From NCBI GenBank assembly GCA_903823025.1, contig CAIJRK010000003.1:62001-126000 (forward strand): a DNA stretch of 64,000 nt. Reading direction: 5' to 3'. The notes beneath the pieces were generated by a model. It searched no databases. It worked only from the letters and a program-made list of their open reading frames with translations, and was not told the DNA's origin. The stretch is from an uncultured beta proteobacterium (lineage in GTDB: Bacteria; Pseudomonadota; Gammaproteobacteria; Burkholderiales; Burkholderiaceae_C). Position numbers and translations under genes: made by a program. Below, piece after piece: positions 45,791 to 53,018 of the stretch. Every line of letters begins with the position of its first letter. Positions within the stretch are counted from its first letter, which is position 1.

Positions 45791-46822
45791 ATGCATATAC
45801 CAACCGTTGGTCAGATACTTCAAAACGGGCTGAGCCAGCCATTTCAGCCGCTCACCCTGCGTCGTTCGATGGAGCTGTTCCCAACCGCCCTGGGACTTGA
45901 GCCGCTCAAATCCGACCTTCCGTGCGACGACTTTCTTGCCAACTTCCTGAGCGGGCACCGGACGTACCTGGCCATCATCCGCAATGGTTTCGGGAAGGAT
46001 TTCAAGAACTTCAAAAACTACGCGTTGCAGAGGGTGGAGACGACGTCGGCGGTTCGCCAGCGGCTACTGAAAGCCGTGGATGAAAGCGAAGAACTGCTGG
46101 CAATTCTGGCGAACGGAATGCTTGAGGGTGACTTGATCGCGCAACTTGCGCAGCTGACCCGGGCCGCGGAAGGCACGCTATACCAAGTGATGCGAACACT
46201 CTCATCTGGGTCGCTGAAGTGCCCACACTGCCAAGCCGAATTGATTTCCAGACCAAAGCAGTGGTGGCGTGAGCAGGCCTGCGAATTGGGTGAGGCGGAA
46301 TATTGCTTCGTCGACCGGATCCTGTACGACGCACTGGCCATGACATTGCTTCCCTTGGTCTTCGGGTCCAATTGTGTCCAGAAGAAACAAGCCGTGGAGC
46401 AGCTAGCCGGCCTGTGCGATGCCGGTGCCAACTTGTTCGGGAATTGGTTAGTCCTCGTACGGCACGCTTACCGGGCAAAAGACTTAGCAGCGCTGGCCAC
46501 CCGGGCGGGTCTGTACGGTCCTTCCCCAGACAGCCACCTGCAGCGATGCGCCCGTGGTGAAATGCTTACGGCCGATACGATCCAAGCGGTCACGGCGCGG
46601 CTGAAAAACCCAGTGCCACTGCGAAACCTCGGCATGCGCATACGTGTCCTGGCATTTGCCATTGACTTCATTGTCGCTGCGGACAGTGGCGCATCTCCCT
46701 TGGACTGGTCTGCCGCACAGGCTATCGTGAGGGTTCGAATCCTTCGGTTGTTTCAAGACCTACAACTCAGCTTCACGACGGGCGTTCGACGTGAAACGAC
46801 ATCGGCCGAGATGACCGCCTGA
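45791..46822 (+). CDS. Hypothetical protein with a CxxC motif
   Basis: The product has 343 aa from ATG 45791, preceded by GAGGAAAC; the frame is open upstream but codes for improbable sequence overlapping the glycine-rich gene. It is mostly helical. LKCPHCQAEL in the middle (about 172) may start a zinc site. GLYGPSPDSHLQRCARGEMLT lies further on. No family was recognised. It shares a 108-bp divergent promoter region with the glycine-rich gene, so the two may work together. Confidence 0.6.
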   Translation: MHIPTVGQILQNGLSQPFQPLTLRRSMELFPTALGLEPLKSDLPCDDFLANFLSGHRTYLAIIRNGFGKDFKNFKNYALQRVETTSAVRQRLLKAVDESEELLAILANGMLEGDLIAQLAQLTRAAEGTLYQVMRTLSSGSLKCPHCQAELISRPKQWWREQACELGEAEYCFVDRILYDALAMTLLPLVFGSNCVQKKQAVEQLAGLCDAGANLFGNWLVLVRHAYRAKDLAALATRAGLYGPSPDSHLQRCARGEMLTADTIQAVTARLKNPVPLRNLGMRIRVLAFAIDFIVAADSGASPLDWSAAQAIVRVRILRLFQDLQLSFTTGVRRETTSAEMTA

Positions 46823-47006
46823 TTCCCGTCCGCAAATGATTGCCTCTGGCCGTCACAAGCCGCCAGGCTTAGCTGCCGGCAGCTGAAGCTGGATGTCGCC
46901 TATCGGACGCCACAGTGTTCGACGCCTGTGGGCCATATCCAGCCATTCGCCAACGGCAGCTTTGTGGGAAGTTCAATTCCCACGTATTTCCTGTTTGTTA
47001 CCTGTC
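46823..47006. other. Spacer between the CxxC gene and an attC-like site
   Basis: It contains one CATTCGCC octamer (46944) and the inverted pair GTGGGAA...TTCCCAC (about 46966-46983). No gene. Confidence 0.4.
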
Positions 47007-47100
47007 ATTCAACGCCCTCGGTAAGCTGGGCCGGAGCGCGAAGCGCGGAGGGCACCAACGACTGCAAGCCGTTGGCGTCCGCTTGACCAACCAGTTAGGC
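47007..47100 (-). repeat. Integron attC-like recombination site
   Basis: On the minus strand the site starts with the core GCCTAAC (47100-47094), continues TGGTTGGTCAAGCGGACGC, and ends GGGCGTTGAAT (47007). Cores of the form RYYYAAC and GTTRRRY, a TCAAG-CGGACGC arm and a length of 94 bp match integron attC sites. It lies 14 bp after the stop of the 197-aa gene, the normal cassette arrangement. Confidence 0.75.
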
Positions 47101-47114
47101 CGGTTTTTATGATG

Positions 47115-47708
47115 CTATTGCGCATGTGTGTGCCGTTTTGCGCGCTCTCTTCGCCAGGCCTCAAGGAGCGCGGTGTTGCCACCTGCGACTTCCAGGAGCA
47201 TTTGAAGGGAAAGGATTGCTCCCGGAATAATGCCCTCTTCATCGACCTCTGCATTCGCGTAGTCTGGATTGGTTGGAATTTCAACGTTGACTACCCACCA
47301 TACTTCAATCTTTCGCAGAAGCTCAATTAAAACGTGGAACTGGTCTGTGTGGTTGGACTCCGCTAGGCCCGTAACTACCGCGAAGATTTGGTGAGCGAGA
47401 AGATTTCTGCTCTTCTTGAGTATCTCGAAAGTTTTTAAGACTCCGTCGTTTATTTCTTGTTGCTCAAGAAGCCAGTTGAGAGATGCGTAGACCGCGCTTT
47501 TGTTGCGCGCAAGAACCTTTGCTTCGTACTCGGGACAAACAGTCCAACCTTCTTCCGAGCAACCAAGTGAGTAAAAGTCTCGGATGCGATCAACTATTGA
47601 GTTCTTGAGAATCTCAAAGGTGGTGATGAACATCGTGGTCATGAAGAGCGACGGCCTGACCACGTCCGGATCGAGGAAGCGTTCCCAGCGTTCTTCGTGT
47701 GCGCTCAT
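47115..47708 (-). CDS. Integron-cassette protein with an HEPN-like RNxxxH motif
   Basis: The product has 197 aa, helical. KKSRNLLAHQIF contains R-x4-H, as in HEPN/DUF4145-like proteins. ATG 47708 lies six bases inside the cassette border ATTAGGC (47720-47714), and the stop is followed by an attC-like site, so the gene fills a cassette almost exactly. Many cassette proteins of this kind are unknown. A toxin or RNase role is possible by motif only. Confidence 0.7.
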   Translation of the reverse strand: MSAHEERWERFLDPDVVRPSLFMTTMFITTFEILKNSIVDRIRDFYSLGCSEEGWTVCPEYEAKVLARNKSAVYASLNWLLEQQEINDGVLKTFEILKKSRNLLAHQIFAVVTGLAESNHTDQFHVLIELLRKIEVWWVVNVEIPTNPDYANAEVDEEGIIPGAILSLQMLLEVAGGNTALLEAWRRERAKRHTHAQ

Positions 47709-47713
47709 AAAAG

Positions 47714-47983
47714 GCCTAATGAATGAAAGGGACTTCCCCGTCCCAAGCTATCCGCGCCCCGTCAGGGTTGCGGTTTATGGCAAATAATGGACAGGATGGA
47801 GAGGGGAATCTTTTCATCAACTCAATTGAGATGGGAAATCATGGCTATCGTAACCGTTGGAATCAACCTCGCAAGAACGTCTTTGCCGTCCACGGTGTGG
47901 ACGAGTCTGGCAAGCCGTACCGGAACATAGCGGAGGCCACCAACGACGAAACTGTTAACGTCAGCTTGACCAACCAGTTAGAC
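47714..47983 (-). repeat. Second attC-like segment (long or composite)
   Basis: The minus strand starts GTCTAACTGGTTGGTCAAGC (47983 down), nearly the same as the attC at 47100, and ends with ATTAGGC at 47714. At 270 bp it is longer than a normal attC. It may join an attC to a small orphan cassette; a 94-codon open frame lies on the + strand across it (47723-48007). I cannot choose between these. Confidence 0.5.
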
Positions 47984-47988
47984 AACGA

Positions 47989-48552
47989 TTATGTGGCCCG
48001 AATGTGAGCTATGAGAGAGGACGCAAGCTCGATATAGGTTCGTGCTTCGGCTTCGCTAAGGTTCAGATTAATCGCATGTGCTGCTTTGTTGCGCAGTTCG
48101 TGCAACTTGTTAAAGATGGCCAATTGCTTCTCGTCGATTACCTTACATTTCAACAGATAGTTGCCAAGCCGGAGGTCGTTCTTGAATACGTCGCTTGGTG
48201 GCTGATTCCAGAATGAGCTGGCTACTGCCATAGATACCGACTCTAGCTCTGACCAGGCTTCAAGTATTGCCGCGCTCGCTGAGATAGACGCGATATTGAG
48301 TAGGCGATTGCTGGACGTACTCAATGCTGGCGGCTGCGATTTCTGGCTGATCGTGGATTCGGTCGCTGCAAACTCTGACTTGAGCTGTGCAAGTTCTTTT
48401 GAGAATTCCAACTCAATTTCTTTGTACTTGAGTTTGCGTAGAAATGGGAGTAGCTCGATCACAGGCTTGCGAACCATTAAGGCGACGAGCACCACGGCTA
48501 CTGGCCAAGCTAGCGCCTTGATCGTTTCTGCTGCGAACGTAAGTGCATCCAT
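47989..48552 (-). CDS. Integron-cassette membrane-anchored protein with an RNxxxH motif
   Basis: The product has 187 aa from ATG 48552, just inside the cassette border GTTAGGC (48576-48570). An N-terminal membrane helix (IKALAWPVAVVLVALMV) is followed by a basic and then coiled-coil segment (KELAQLKSEFAATES). The C-terminal helical part has LHELRNKAAHAIN, again R-x4-H. The stop at 47989 is followed at once by an attC-like core. Function unknown. Confidence 0.7.
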   Translation of the reverse strand: MDALTFAAETIKALAWPVAVVLVALMVRKPVIELLPFLRKLKYKEIELEFSKELAQLKSEFAATESTISQKSQPPALSTSSNRLLNIASISASAAILEAWSELESVSMAVASSFWNQPPSDVFKNDLRLGNYLLKCKVIDEKQLAIFNKLHELRNKAAHAINLNLSEAEARTYIELASSLIAHIRAT

Positions 48553-48569
48553 GGTGTAATTTTTGAGTT

Positions 48570-48576
48570 GCCTAAC
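48570..48576 (-). repeat. Cassette border core site GTTAGGC
   Basis: On the minus strand CTCGTTAGGCAACTC lies 18 bp upstream of the 187-aa gene. It is the 3' core of what was the preceding attC, whose other end (toward 48650) is not clear. Confidence 0.55.
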
Positions 48577-48741
48577 GAGGCTGTGCAAAAGCCCTGATTG
48601 CGCGTGGCGCCAACAGGTTGATCGGATACGGATTTGATTTCATCGCCTGGCGCCCCCTTTTATTGCTTCTCAGTTTTTTTTGCACCCATTCTCGCATCGA
48701 TGCGGTCTGGTCAAGCTCTTTTGGAACTTGCATGGCTCATC

Positions 48742-48870
48742 TTATCGCCCTCTTCGGTAGCCATGGTGCGCCAAATTTTCAATGTTGTGCACCAGGCAGT
48801 ACAGATTCCACAGGGTGTGCACCTTACCCAGAAGCCGAGCCCACTTCGAGCCATGATCGCGTGCGACGAG
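48742..48870 (-). pseudogene. C-terminal remnant of a DDE transposase
   Basis: The minus strand reads ARDHGSKWARLLGKVHTLWN then LYCLVHNIENLAHHG and a stop at 48742-48744. The GKVHTLWNLYCLVHNIE pattern is the common C-terminal end of IS1182/IS5-type transposases. No start or terminal repeats remain. Confidence 0.65.
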
Positions 48871-48937
48871 TATTTGATGGAGCGAGGAGAGGAGGCCAGA
48901 CTTCGGTCTCGGTTAAAGTAACGCAACGGGAGAAACT

Positions 48938-49576
48938 TTGGCTTCAAATCATGAATATGCGGTAATCGGCCATAGCCGCGCAATGGTCGGCCGATTCCTC
49001 GGAATCGTGGCGGGACTGGTCAGTTCAGGTCTAGCCGTTCTAATCGCCACCGCAATAACTTATGCTGAAAGTTGGGGATTTTTGCACGCCCGCACGTATT
49101 GGACATTGCCTCTGACAGCGGCAATTTTCTACACCGTGGGTCACTTGGCCTTTGACAAGTGGGCCTGGAGAACGTGGTTGGTCCATTTCATTCTGGATAT
49201 TCCTGACTTGCGTGGCAAGTGGGACTGCGTCGGCGAAACCCTTGATCCCAATACCGGTGCGGTAACGTACACTTGGACTGCGGAAGTCACGATTTCGCAG
49301 GGCTGGGAAAAGATCAGGATCTACTCCCAAACGAAGCAGTCGCGTTCGCGTAGTGTTGCCGCTTCCATCTTGGTGGAAGAAGACGTTGGCTATATCCTGA
49401 TGTACAGCTACCGCAACGAGCCGGGCCCCGGTGAACCTGAACTGAAGGCGCACCACGGCTATGCAGAATGGCACATCACTTCTGATGGAACCTCCGCCGA
49501 TGCGACCTACTTTAACGGTGGAGGCCGCTATACAGGCGGCCGCATGAAACTTACGAGGAAGACACGTGGCAACTGA
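48938..49576 (+). CDS. cap15: CBASS effector, Cap15-like (two membrane helices plus beta barrel)
   Basis: The product has 212 aa from TTG 48938, preceded by GGGAGA; ATG 48983 is a possible later start. Two membrane helices (about 19-41 and 53-72) lead to a beta-strand-rich domain beginning LRGKWDCVGETLD and ending YTGGRMKLTRK. This is the plan of the S-2TM-beta effector Cap15, which binds a cyclic nucleotide through its beta barrel and breaks the inner membrane. The start of the CD-NTase gene overlaps its end by 11 bp, which strongly supports this role. Confidence 0.8.
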   Translation: MASNHEYAVIGHSRAMVGRFLGIVAGLVSSGLAVLIATAITYAESWGFLHARTYWTLPLTAAIFYTVGHLAFDKWAWRTWLVHFILDIPDLRGKWDCVGETLDPNTGAVTYTWTAEVTISQGWEKIRIYSQTKQSRSRSVAASILVEEDVGYILMYSYRNEPGPGEPELKAHHGYAEWHITSDGTSADATYFNGGGRYTGGRMKLTRKTRGN

Positions 49577-50672
49577 CTACTCAACCCGCCTTGGCAGAGT
49601 AAACGAACGACGTAACAACACCGCTGTTGCTAGTCTTAGTAAGAGCGCCTCGTTCGCCGAGAACAGCGCTTTTCTTGATTCCGTGACAGAAGGCTATCGG
49701 AACAAGACAAAGTCCAAGAGCTTTCAGTATGCTCTGGTGTCCATGCAGGAGGTGGATGCGCAATACACCGCCATCAGCTATCGTGAGGCCGAAAGGGTCG
49801 CAAAGCAGATTGATTCAGGACTTATAAGACGCGGCAAGTATGTGACGATCGAACTCCAAGGTTCACTACCATTGAATGTGCATTTGAGACGTGTGAGCGA
49901 CGTCGATATGCTCGTATGGCCGTTGACCTTCTTCATCTTTGATAACTATGGGGTTGCTGCTTCCAGCTACACCGTCAGCACGAACAACACTGTTTCCGAA
50001 ATATCCTCCTTGCGTTCTGAATGCTGCTCGGTGATCCGATCTTCATTTCCTGCGGCGAAGGTCGATGACTCTGGGGCGAAGTGCATCACGGCGTCAGAGG
50101 GCTCTCTTCTCCGTGAGATTGATATTGTTCCATCCGTTTTGTACAAGACTGCGGCCTATCAAAGAACGAATAATGACGAGGACAGAGGGGTTCAAATCTG
50201 CGACAAGAAGACGAATGAGCTGATCACGAACAACCCATTCAAAGTGCGTTCCTTGATCAATGCGAAGGAAGGCCGCACAAGCGGCGGGTGCAAGAAAGCC
50301 ATTCGCTTGCTCAAAAACATGAAGGAGGACTCCGATACTTCGATTGTTCTGTCCAGCTTCAACATCATGTCGCTCGTCTATGCGATGCAAGACTCCGACC
50401 TCGTGCACGTGTCCTACTACGAGGGCAAAATCGTCGCCTCGCTGCAAAACTGGTTTTATTCTCTTGCGCATGACGAAAGTTATTTGAGACGGCTCGACAC
50501 CGTGGATGGAAGCCGGAAGGTCGTGCAGTCGGCGGCTGATGTCACTGCGGTTTCGCAAATGTCTGATGAGCTGAACACGCTTGTGTTGCGAATGGCGCAG
50601 GAGTTGCAGCCCGACATTCCCACCAGCTTCCCTGCGTGGCGAGCCAAGGTTGAAAGCGAGTTTTTGATCTAG
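49566..50672 (+). CDS. CBASS cyclic nucleotide synthase (CD-NTase)
   Basis: The product has 368 aa from GTG 49566. The polymerase-beta-type motif is GS at 99-100 (LQGSLPLN) with SDVDMLVW giving Asp112 and Asp114, and the third acidic residue is Asp186 in LREIDIVPS. A helical OAS-like C-terminal part follows. On phage infection it would make a cyclic oligonucleotide that activates the Cap15-like neighbour. No cap2/cap3 or HORMA/TRIP13 genes are nearby, so this is a minimal type I CBASS. The clade of CD-NTase cannot be assigned by eye. Confidence 0.85.
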   Translation: MATDYSTRLGRVNERRNNTAVASLSKSASFAENSAFLDSVTEGYRNKTKSKSFQYALVSMQEVDAQYTAISYREAERVAKQIDSGLIRRGKYVTIELQGSLPLNVHLRRVSDVDMLVWPLTFFIFDNYGVAASSYTVSTNNTVSEISSLRSECCSVIRSSFPAAKVDDSGAKCITASEGSLLREIDIVPSVLYKTAAYQRTNNDEDRGVQICDKKTNELITNNPFKVRSLINAKEGRTSGGCKKAIRLLKNMKEDSDTSIVLSSFNIMSLVYAMQDSDLVHVSYYEGKIVASLQNWFYSLAHDESYLRRLDTVDGSRKVVQSAADVTAVSQMSDELNTLVLRMAQELQPDIPTSFPAWRAKVESEFLI

Positions 50673-51085
50673 CGGTGGAGTGCCTCCTCGGGCTGGACCA
50701 GATCTGATACGCTGGCAGGGTCTTCACGAGGGGGATACTCCAAATACTGGTGGTTAGTGGGTCACTTCTGGATGGGATTCAACAGCCAGCCAATGACTGC
50801 TGATGTTGACGTCTAGCTAACGCATCTGGCCGAGTCCGGCCCGACACATCTCAGAATCCAGGGACAGCAAACGTTGCACAAGCGAAGTTCACTCAACCAG
50901 AGTGTTTTTACTGATTGAATGACTGCAATCGGCACATTAAGTTTTCACGGTGGATGACAGCTTTGGGTCGGTAAGAGTCAGTTGCCGGAAAACTGCGCAC
51001 TTTTCAGCTTGAAGGATGGGTCCAGACCCTTATGTACAGTTCCCAGTTATGAACAGTTTGATTCGGTAGTTCGCGTGGAAGCCGC
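50673..51085. other. Non-coding stretch after CBASS
   Basis: No gene is supported. I see no clear terminator. It borders the exonuclease remnant. Confidence 0.4.
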
Positions 51086-51296
51086 GTGGATTTGGCATCG
51101 AAAGAATCCCTTCTGCCGCCCAGACTCCTAGATACTGAATTCACCGATTTCGTTAGACCCGGCCTAATCAGCATTGCACTGGTGGCCGAAAATGGCCGCG
51201 AGTTTTACGCCGAACGGACGGACTATCACAGGGATGCCTTGCGGTGCCTTTGTACAGGAAACTGTGCAGCCCTTGCTGGTGTTGACTCAAAATAAA
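51086..51296 (+). pseudogene. Fragment of a DEDD-type 3' exoribonuclease
   Basis: The frame holds LLDTEFTDFVRPGLISIALV and ENGREFYAERTDY, like the N-terminal exonuclease region of RNase T-like proteins with catalytic Asp-Glu in DTEF. After that the expected continuation FVQETVQPLL is found in another frame, so a frameshift is present, and the iteron-like repeats replace the rest of the gene. The start is also abnormal. It is non-functional. Confidence 0.65.
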
Positions 51297-51365
51297 GTTC
51301 TATCCCAACGAATAAACTTCTATCCTGAGTAATAAAGTCCTGTCCTGATGACTAAATTTGCTACC
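51291..51365 (+). repeat. Iteron-like direct repeats, 20-bp spacing
   Basis: The 15-mers AATAAAGTTCTATCC (51291), AATAAACTTCTATCC (51311), AATAAAGTCCTGTCC (51331) and a weaker ACTAAATTTGCTACC (51351) start exactly 20 bp apart. Two helical turns of spacing is typical of plasmid iterons and partition or operator sites. The array stops at the 3' end of the 64-aa gene. Confidence 0.8.
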
Positions 51366-51555
51366 CAAGTGGTGTACTTTTCATGAGATTTTCGATTCTC
51401 CTGACTGCGTAATTTTTGGCCTTCTCAAGTGTTTCAATGTCTTTTTCTGAATCATCACCAAGATCGTCAAAAAGGGACTGAAGATCAGCGTCTCTAACCA
51501 TCGCTGCCGCCATTTCTAGCGCTTTTCGGTTGGCTTCACGTTGTTTTAATGCCAT
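51361..51555 (-). CDS. Small helical protein between iteron-like repeats
   Basis: The product has 64 aa (ATG 51555). The sequence is amphipathic and acidic in the middle (FDDLGDDSEKDIETLEKAKNYAVRRIE). No family was recognised. Repeats of the same 15-bp core flank it: direct before its stop and inverted after its start, including one 15 bp upstream of the ATG (51570). The protein may bind these repeats; this is inference. Confidence 0.55.
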   Translation of the reverse strand: MALKQREANRKALEMAAAMVRDADLQSLFDDLGDDSEKDIETLEKAKNYAVRRIENLMKSTPLG

Positions 51556-51569
51556 TATTTTTCCTTTTG

Positions 51570-51584
51570 GGATAGAACTTTATT
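51570..51584 (-). repeat. Iteron-like repeat, inverted copy 1
   Basis: GGATAGAACTTTATT on the + strand is the reverse complement of the direct-repeat unit. It lies in the promoter region of the 64-aa gene. Confidence 0.75.
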
Positions 51585-51623
51585 TTGTGCGTTCTGTGTT
51601 TTGAGCAGTTGTGATGCAATTCA

Positions 51624-51641
51624 GGATAGAACTCTTTAATT
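51624..51641 (-). repeat. Iteron-like repeat, inverted copy 2
   Basis: GGATAGAACTCTTTAATT is the inverted unit with a small insertion. Confidence 0.6.
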
Positions 51642-51690
51642 TCACCGTTGAGTGTTGTTCTATGTAAATCAACGACTTACAACAGCTTCA

Positions 51691-51705
51691 AGATAGAACT
51701 TTATT
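51691..51705 (-). repeat. Iteron-like repeat, inverted copy 3
   Basis: AGATAGAACTTTATT, one mismatch from inverted copy 1. Confidence 0.7.
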
Positions 51706-51756
51706 TGTCGCTAACAGCTGGGGCGTGTACCTGGTGCGGCTTGTAGCCGATCTGAG

Positions 51757-51987
51757 TTAACGAAACGTCTGCATGTGTGGTTTGAACAGTTGCCAGAGTC
51801 CGCCACCATCATTTACGACTTTAAAAGTGATTGGCTGTTGCTGGCGGATGCCTTCCTTGGCTGTGCTTACAGAAATCCCCCCGCCAATTTTGGCGAACCG
51901 CTGCACTTGAGGAACTCCAGTATTACTCACCCGGTCTTTGAGCGGGCATAGAACCGCATCTACACCCAAGATTGGCCCCCACACCAT
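51757..51987 (-). CDS. Doubtful small open frame
   Basis: It has 76 codons without a clear ribosome site. GGGISVSTAKEGIRQQQPITFKVV looks protein-like, so it may be part of a decayed gene. No family was recognised. Confidence 0.25.
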   Translation of the reverse strand: MVWGPILGVDAVLCPLKDRVSNTGVPQVQRFAKIGGGISVSTAKEGIRQQQPITFKVVNDGGGLWQLFKPHMQTFR

Positions 51988-52076
51988 GCTCTGGCTGATA
52001 GCGGGCTATCGTGCCTGGCACCAGTTCATGGAGAAGATTTGGAGGATCGAATAAAAGTTAGTGATATTCCGATGAC

Positions 52077-52274
52077 TTGGCGAAACGGCATGACGTTGTG
52101 TATGTCAAGACCGGAAGCAACGCTTTGGCGCAAGTGATTACACGTCTGGCAGGCTACGATGGAAATCCAGATGAAACTGAAAAGCTCGTTATCGCTCTGC
52201 GCCGCGCCAATATCATCAATGGGCCGACTGCGGTAACGCTTCTCGGACGCTACTTTGATGAGCTGCGCAATTGA
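52077..52274 (+). CDS. Small hypothetical protein
   Basis: The product has 65 aa from TTG 52077. It is helical: NALAQVITRLAGYDGNPDET then KLVIALRRANIINGPTAVTL. The composition looks real, but the start is weak. No family was recognised. Confidence 0.4.
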   Translation: MAKRHDVVYVKTGSNALAQVITRLAGYDGNPDETEKLVIALRRANIINGPTAVTLLGRYFDELRN

Positions 52275-52365
52275 AAATCATACTTACCGAAATCGACAGC
52301 ACACCATCGAGCGCAGCAACCAATAGACACGGCACCGCACGGCGATGCAGATTGTGGTGGAGACG

Positions 52366-52734
52366 TTACGCGCTCATAGCGATGGCCGATGCCTTGGCGA
52401 TATTCTCACTGGTCAACAAATGGAGTTGGTCACGATTGGTTGCAGTGGCCCGAATAATCTCTAATCGCCGCTCGGTAGATAGCACGCAGGACACTGGCGA
52501 GGCTTGCCGCAACTGGTTGCCGCGCTCATCCGTACCCAACGCAGTGACCCAATCCCGTTCTCTGAGAATTCGCACCCATTCGTCTCGCAAGGGCTTGGAG
52601 CAAACGCTGACATGGGTATCCCACCGTGCCAATCTATCTAGCACCTGCTTAATCAGCGTTTCGTCCCCTCGCATCAACTCAATGGCAGCAGTGTGCAGCG
52701 CGAGGCTTCTGGTGTCTTGTTCCTGATGGTGCAT
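52366..52734 (-). CDS. Conserved-looking hypothetical protein
   Basis: The product has 122 aa. It has HTAAIELMRGDETLIKQVLD and RLARWDTHVSVCSKPLRDEW, then a C-terminal helical end with RRLEIIRATATNRDQLHLLT. I recall this pattern from small proteins in proteobacterial accessory DNA, without a known function. It lies between the iteron region and tnsF on the same strand as the tns operon. Confidence 0.55.
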   Translation of the reverse strand: MHHQEQDTRSLALHTAAIELMRGDETLIKQVLDRLARWDTHVSVCSKPLRDEWVRILRERDWVTALGTDERGNQLRQASPVSCVLSTERRLEIIRATATNRDQLHLLTSENIAKASAIAMSA

Positions 52735-53018
52735 AGTGATGAAGATTTTGCGCCAAATGTCCTCTGGTTACCGGTGACGGTGCCAGGGCAGAATGATTGG
52801 TTGCTAAATGGTTGCACTCACAACAAACTGCAACCTTTTCGCAACCTTTCTAAGGTAAACATCACTTACCGCAATCATTTGGCAACATTGTTCGCATTGC
52901 TCCAGATATTTTATTGTCAACAAACTGTCAACGGCATAGCTGGATAAAGCACGGGTAATGCTGTTTTAGACTGTGTTCTGAGTTCTTTGTGCCTGACAAA
53001 GCAGGGTCTAATGCTGTT
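52735..53018. other. Spacer downstream of tnsF
   Basis: It holds the direct repeat TAATGCTGTTTTA at 52956-52968 and 53009-53021, 53 bp apart; the second copy runs a few bases into the tnsF 3' end. No gene. Confidence 0.45.

Noticed and set aside
45683..45958. N-terminal extension of the glycine-rich gene
   Set aside because: The ribosome site at ATG 45682 and the overlap with the opposite-strand gene favour the short form.
48618..48965. Plus-strand frames of 95-115 codons
   Set aside because: They are antisense to the transposase remnant, whose minus-strand pattern is recognisable.
51291..51365. CRISPR array
   Set aside because: The 15-bp repeats with 5-bp gaps are far too close for spacers, and no cas genes exist in the window.
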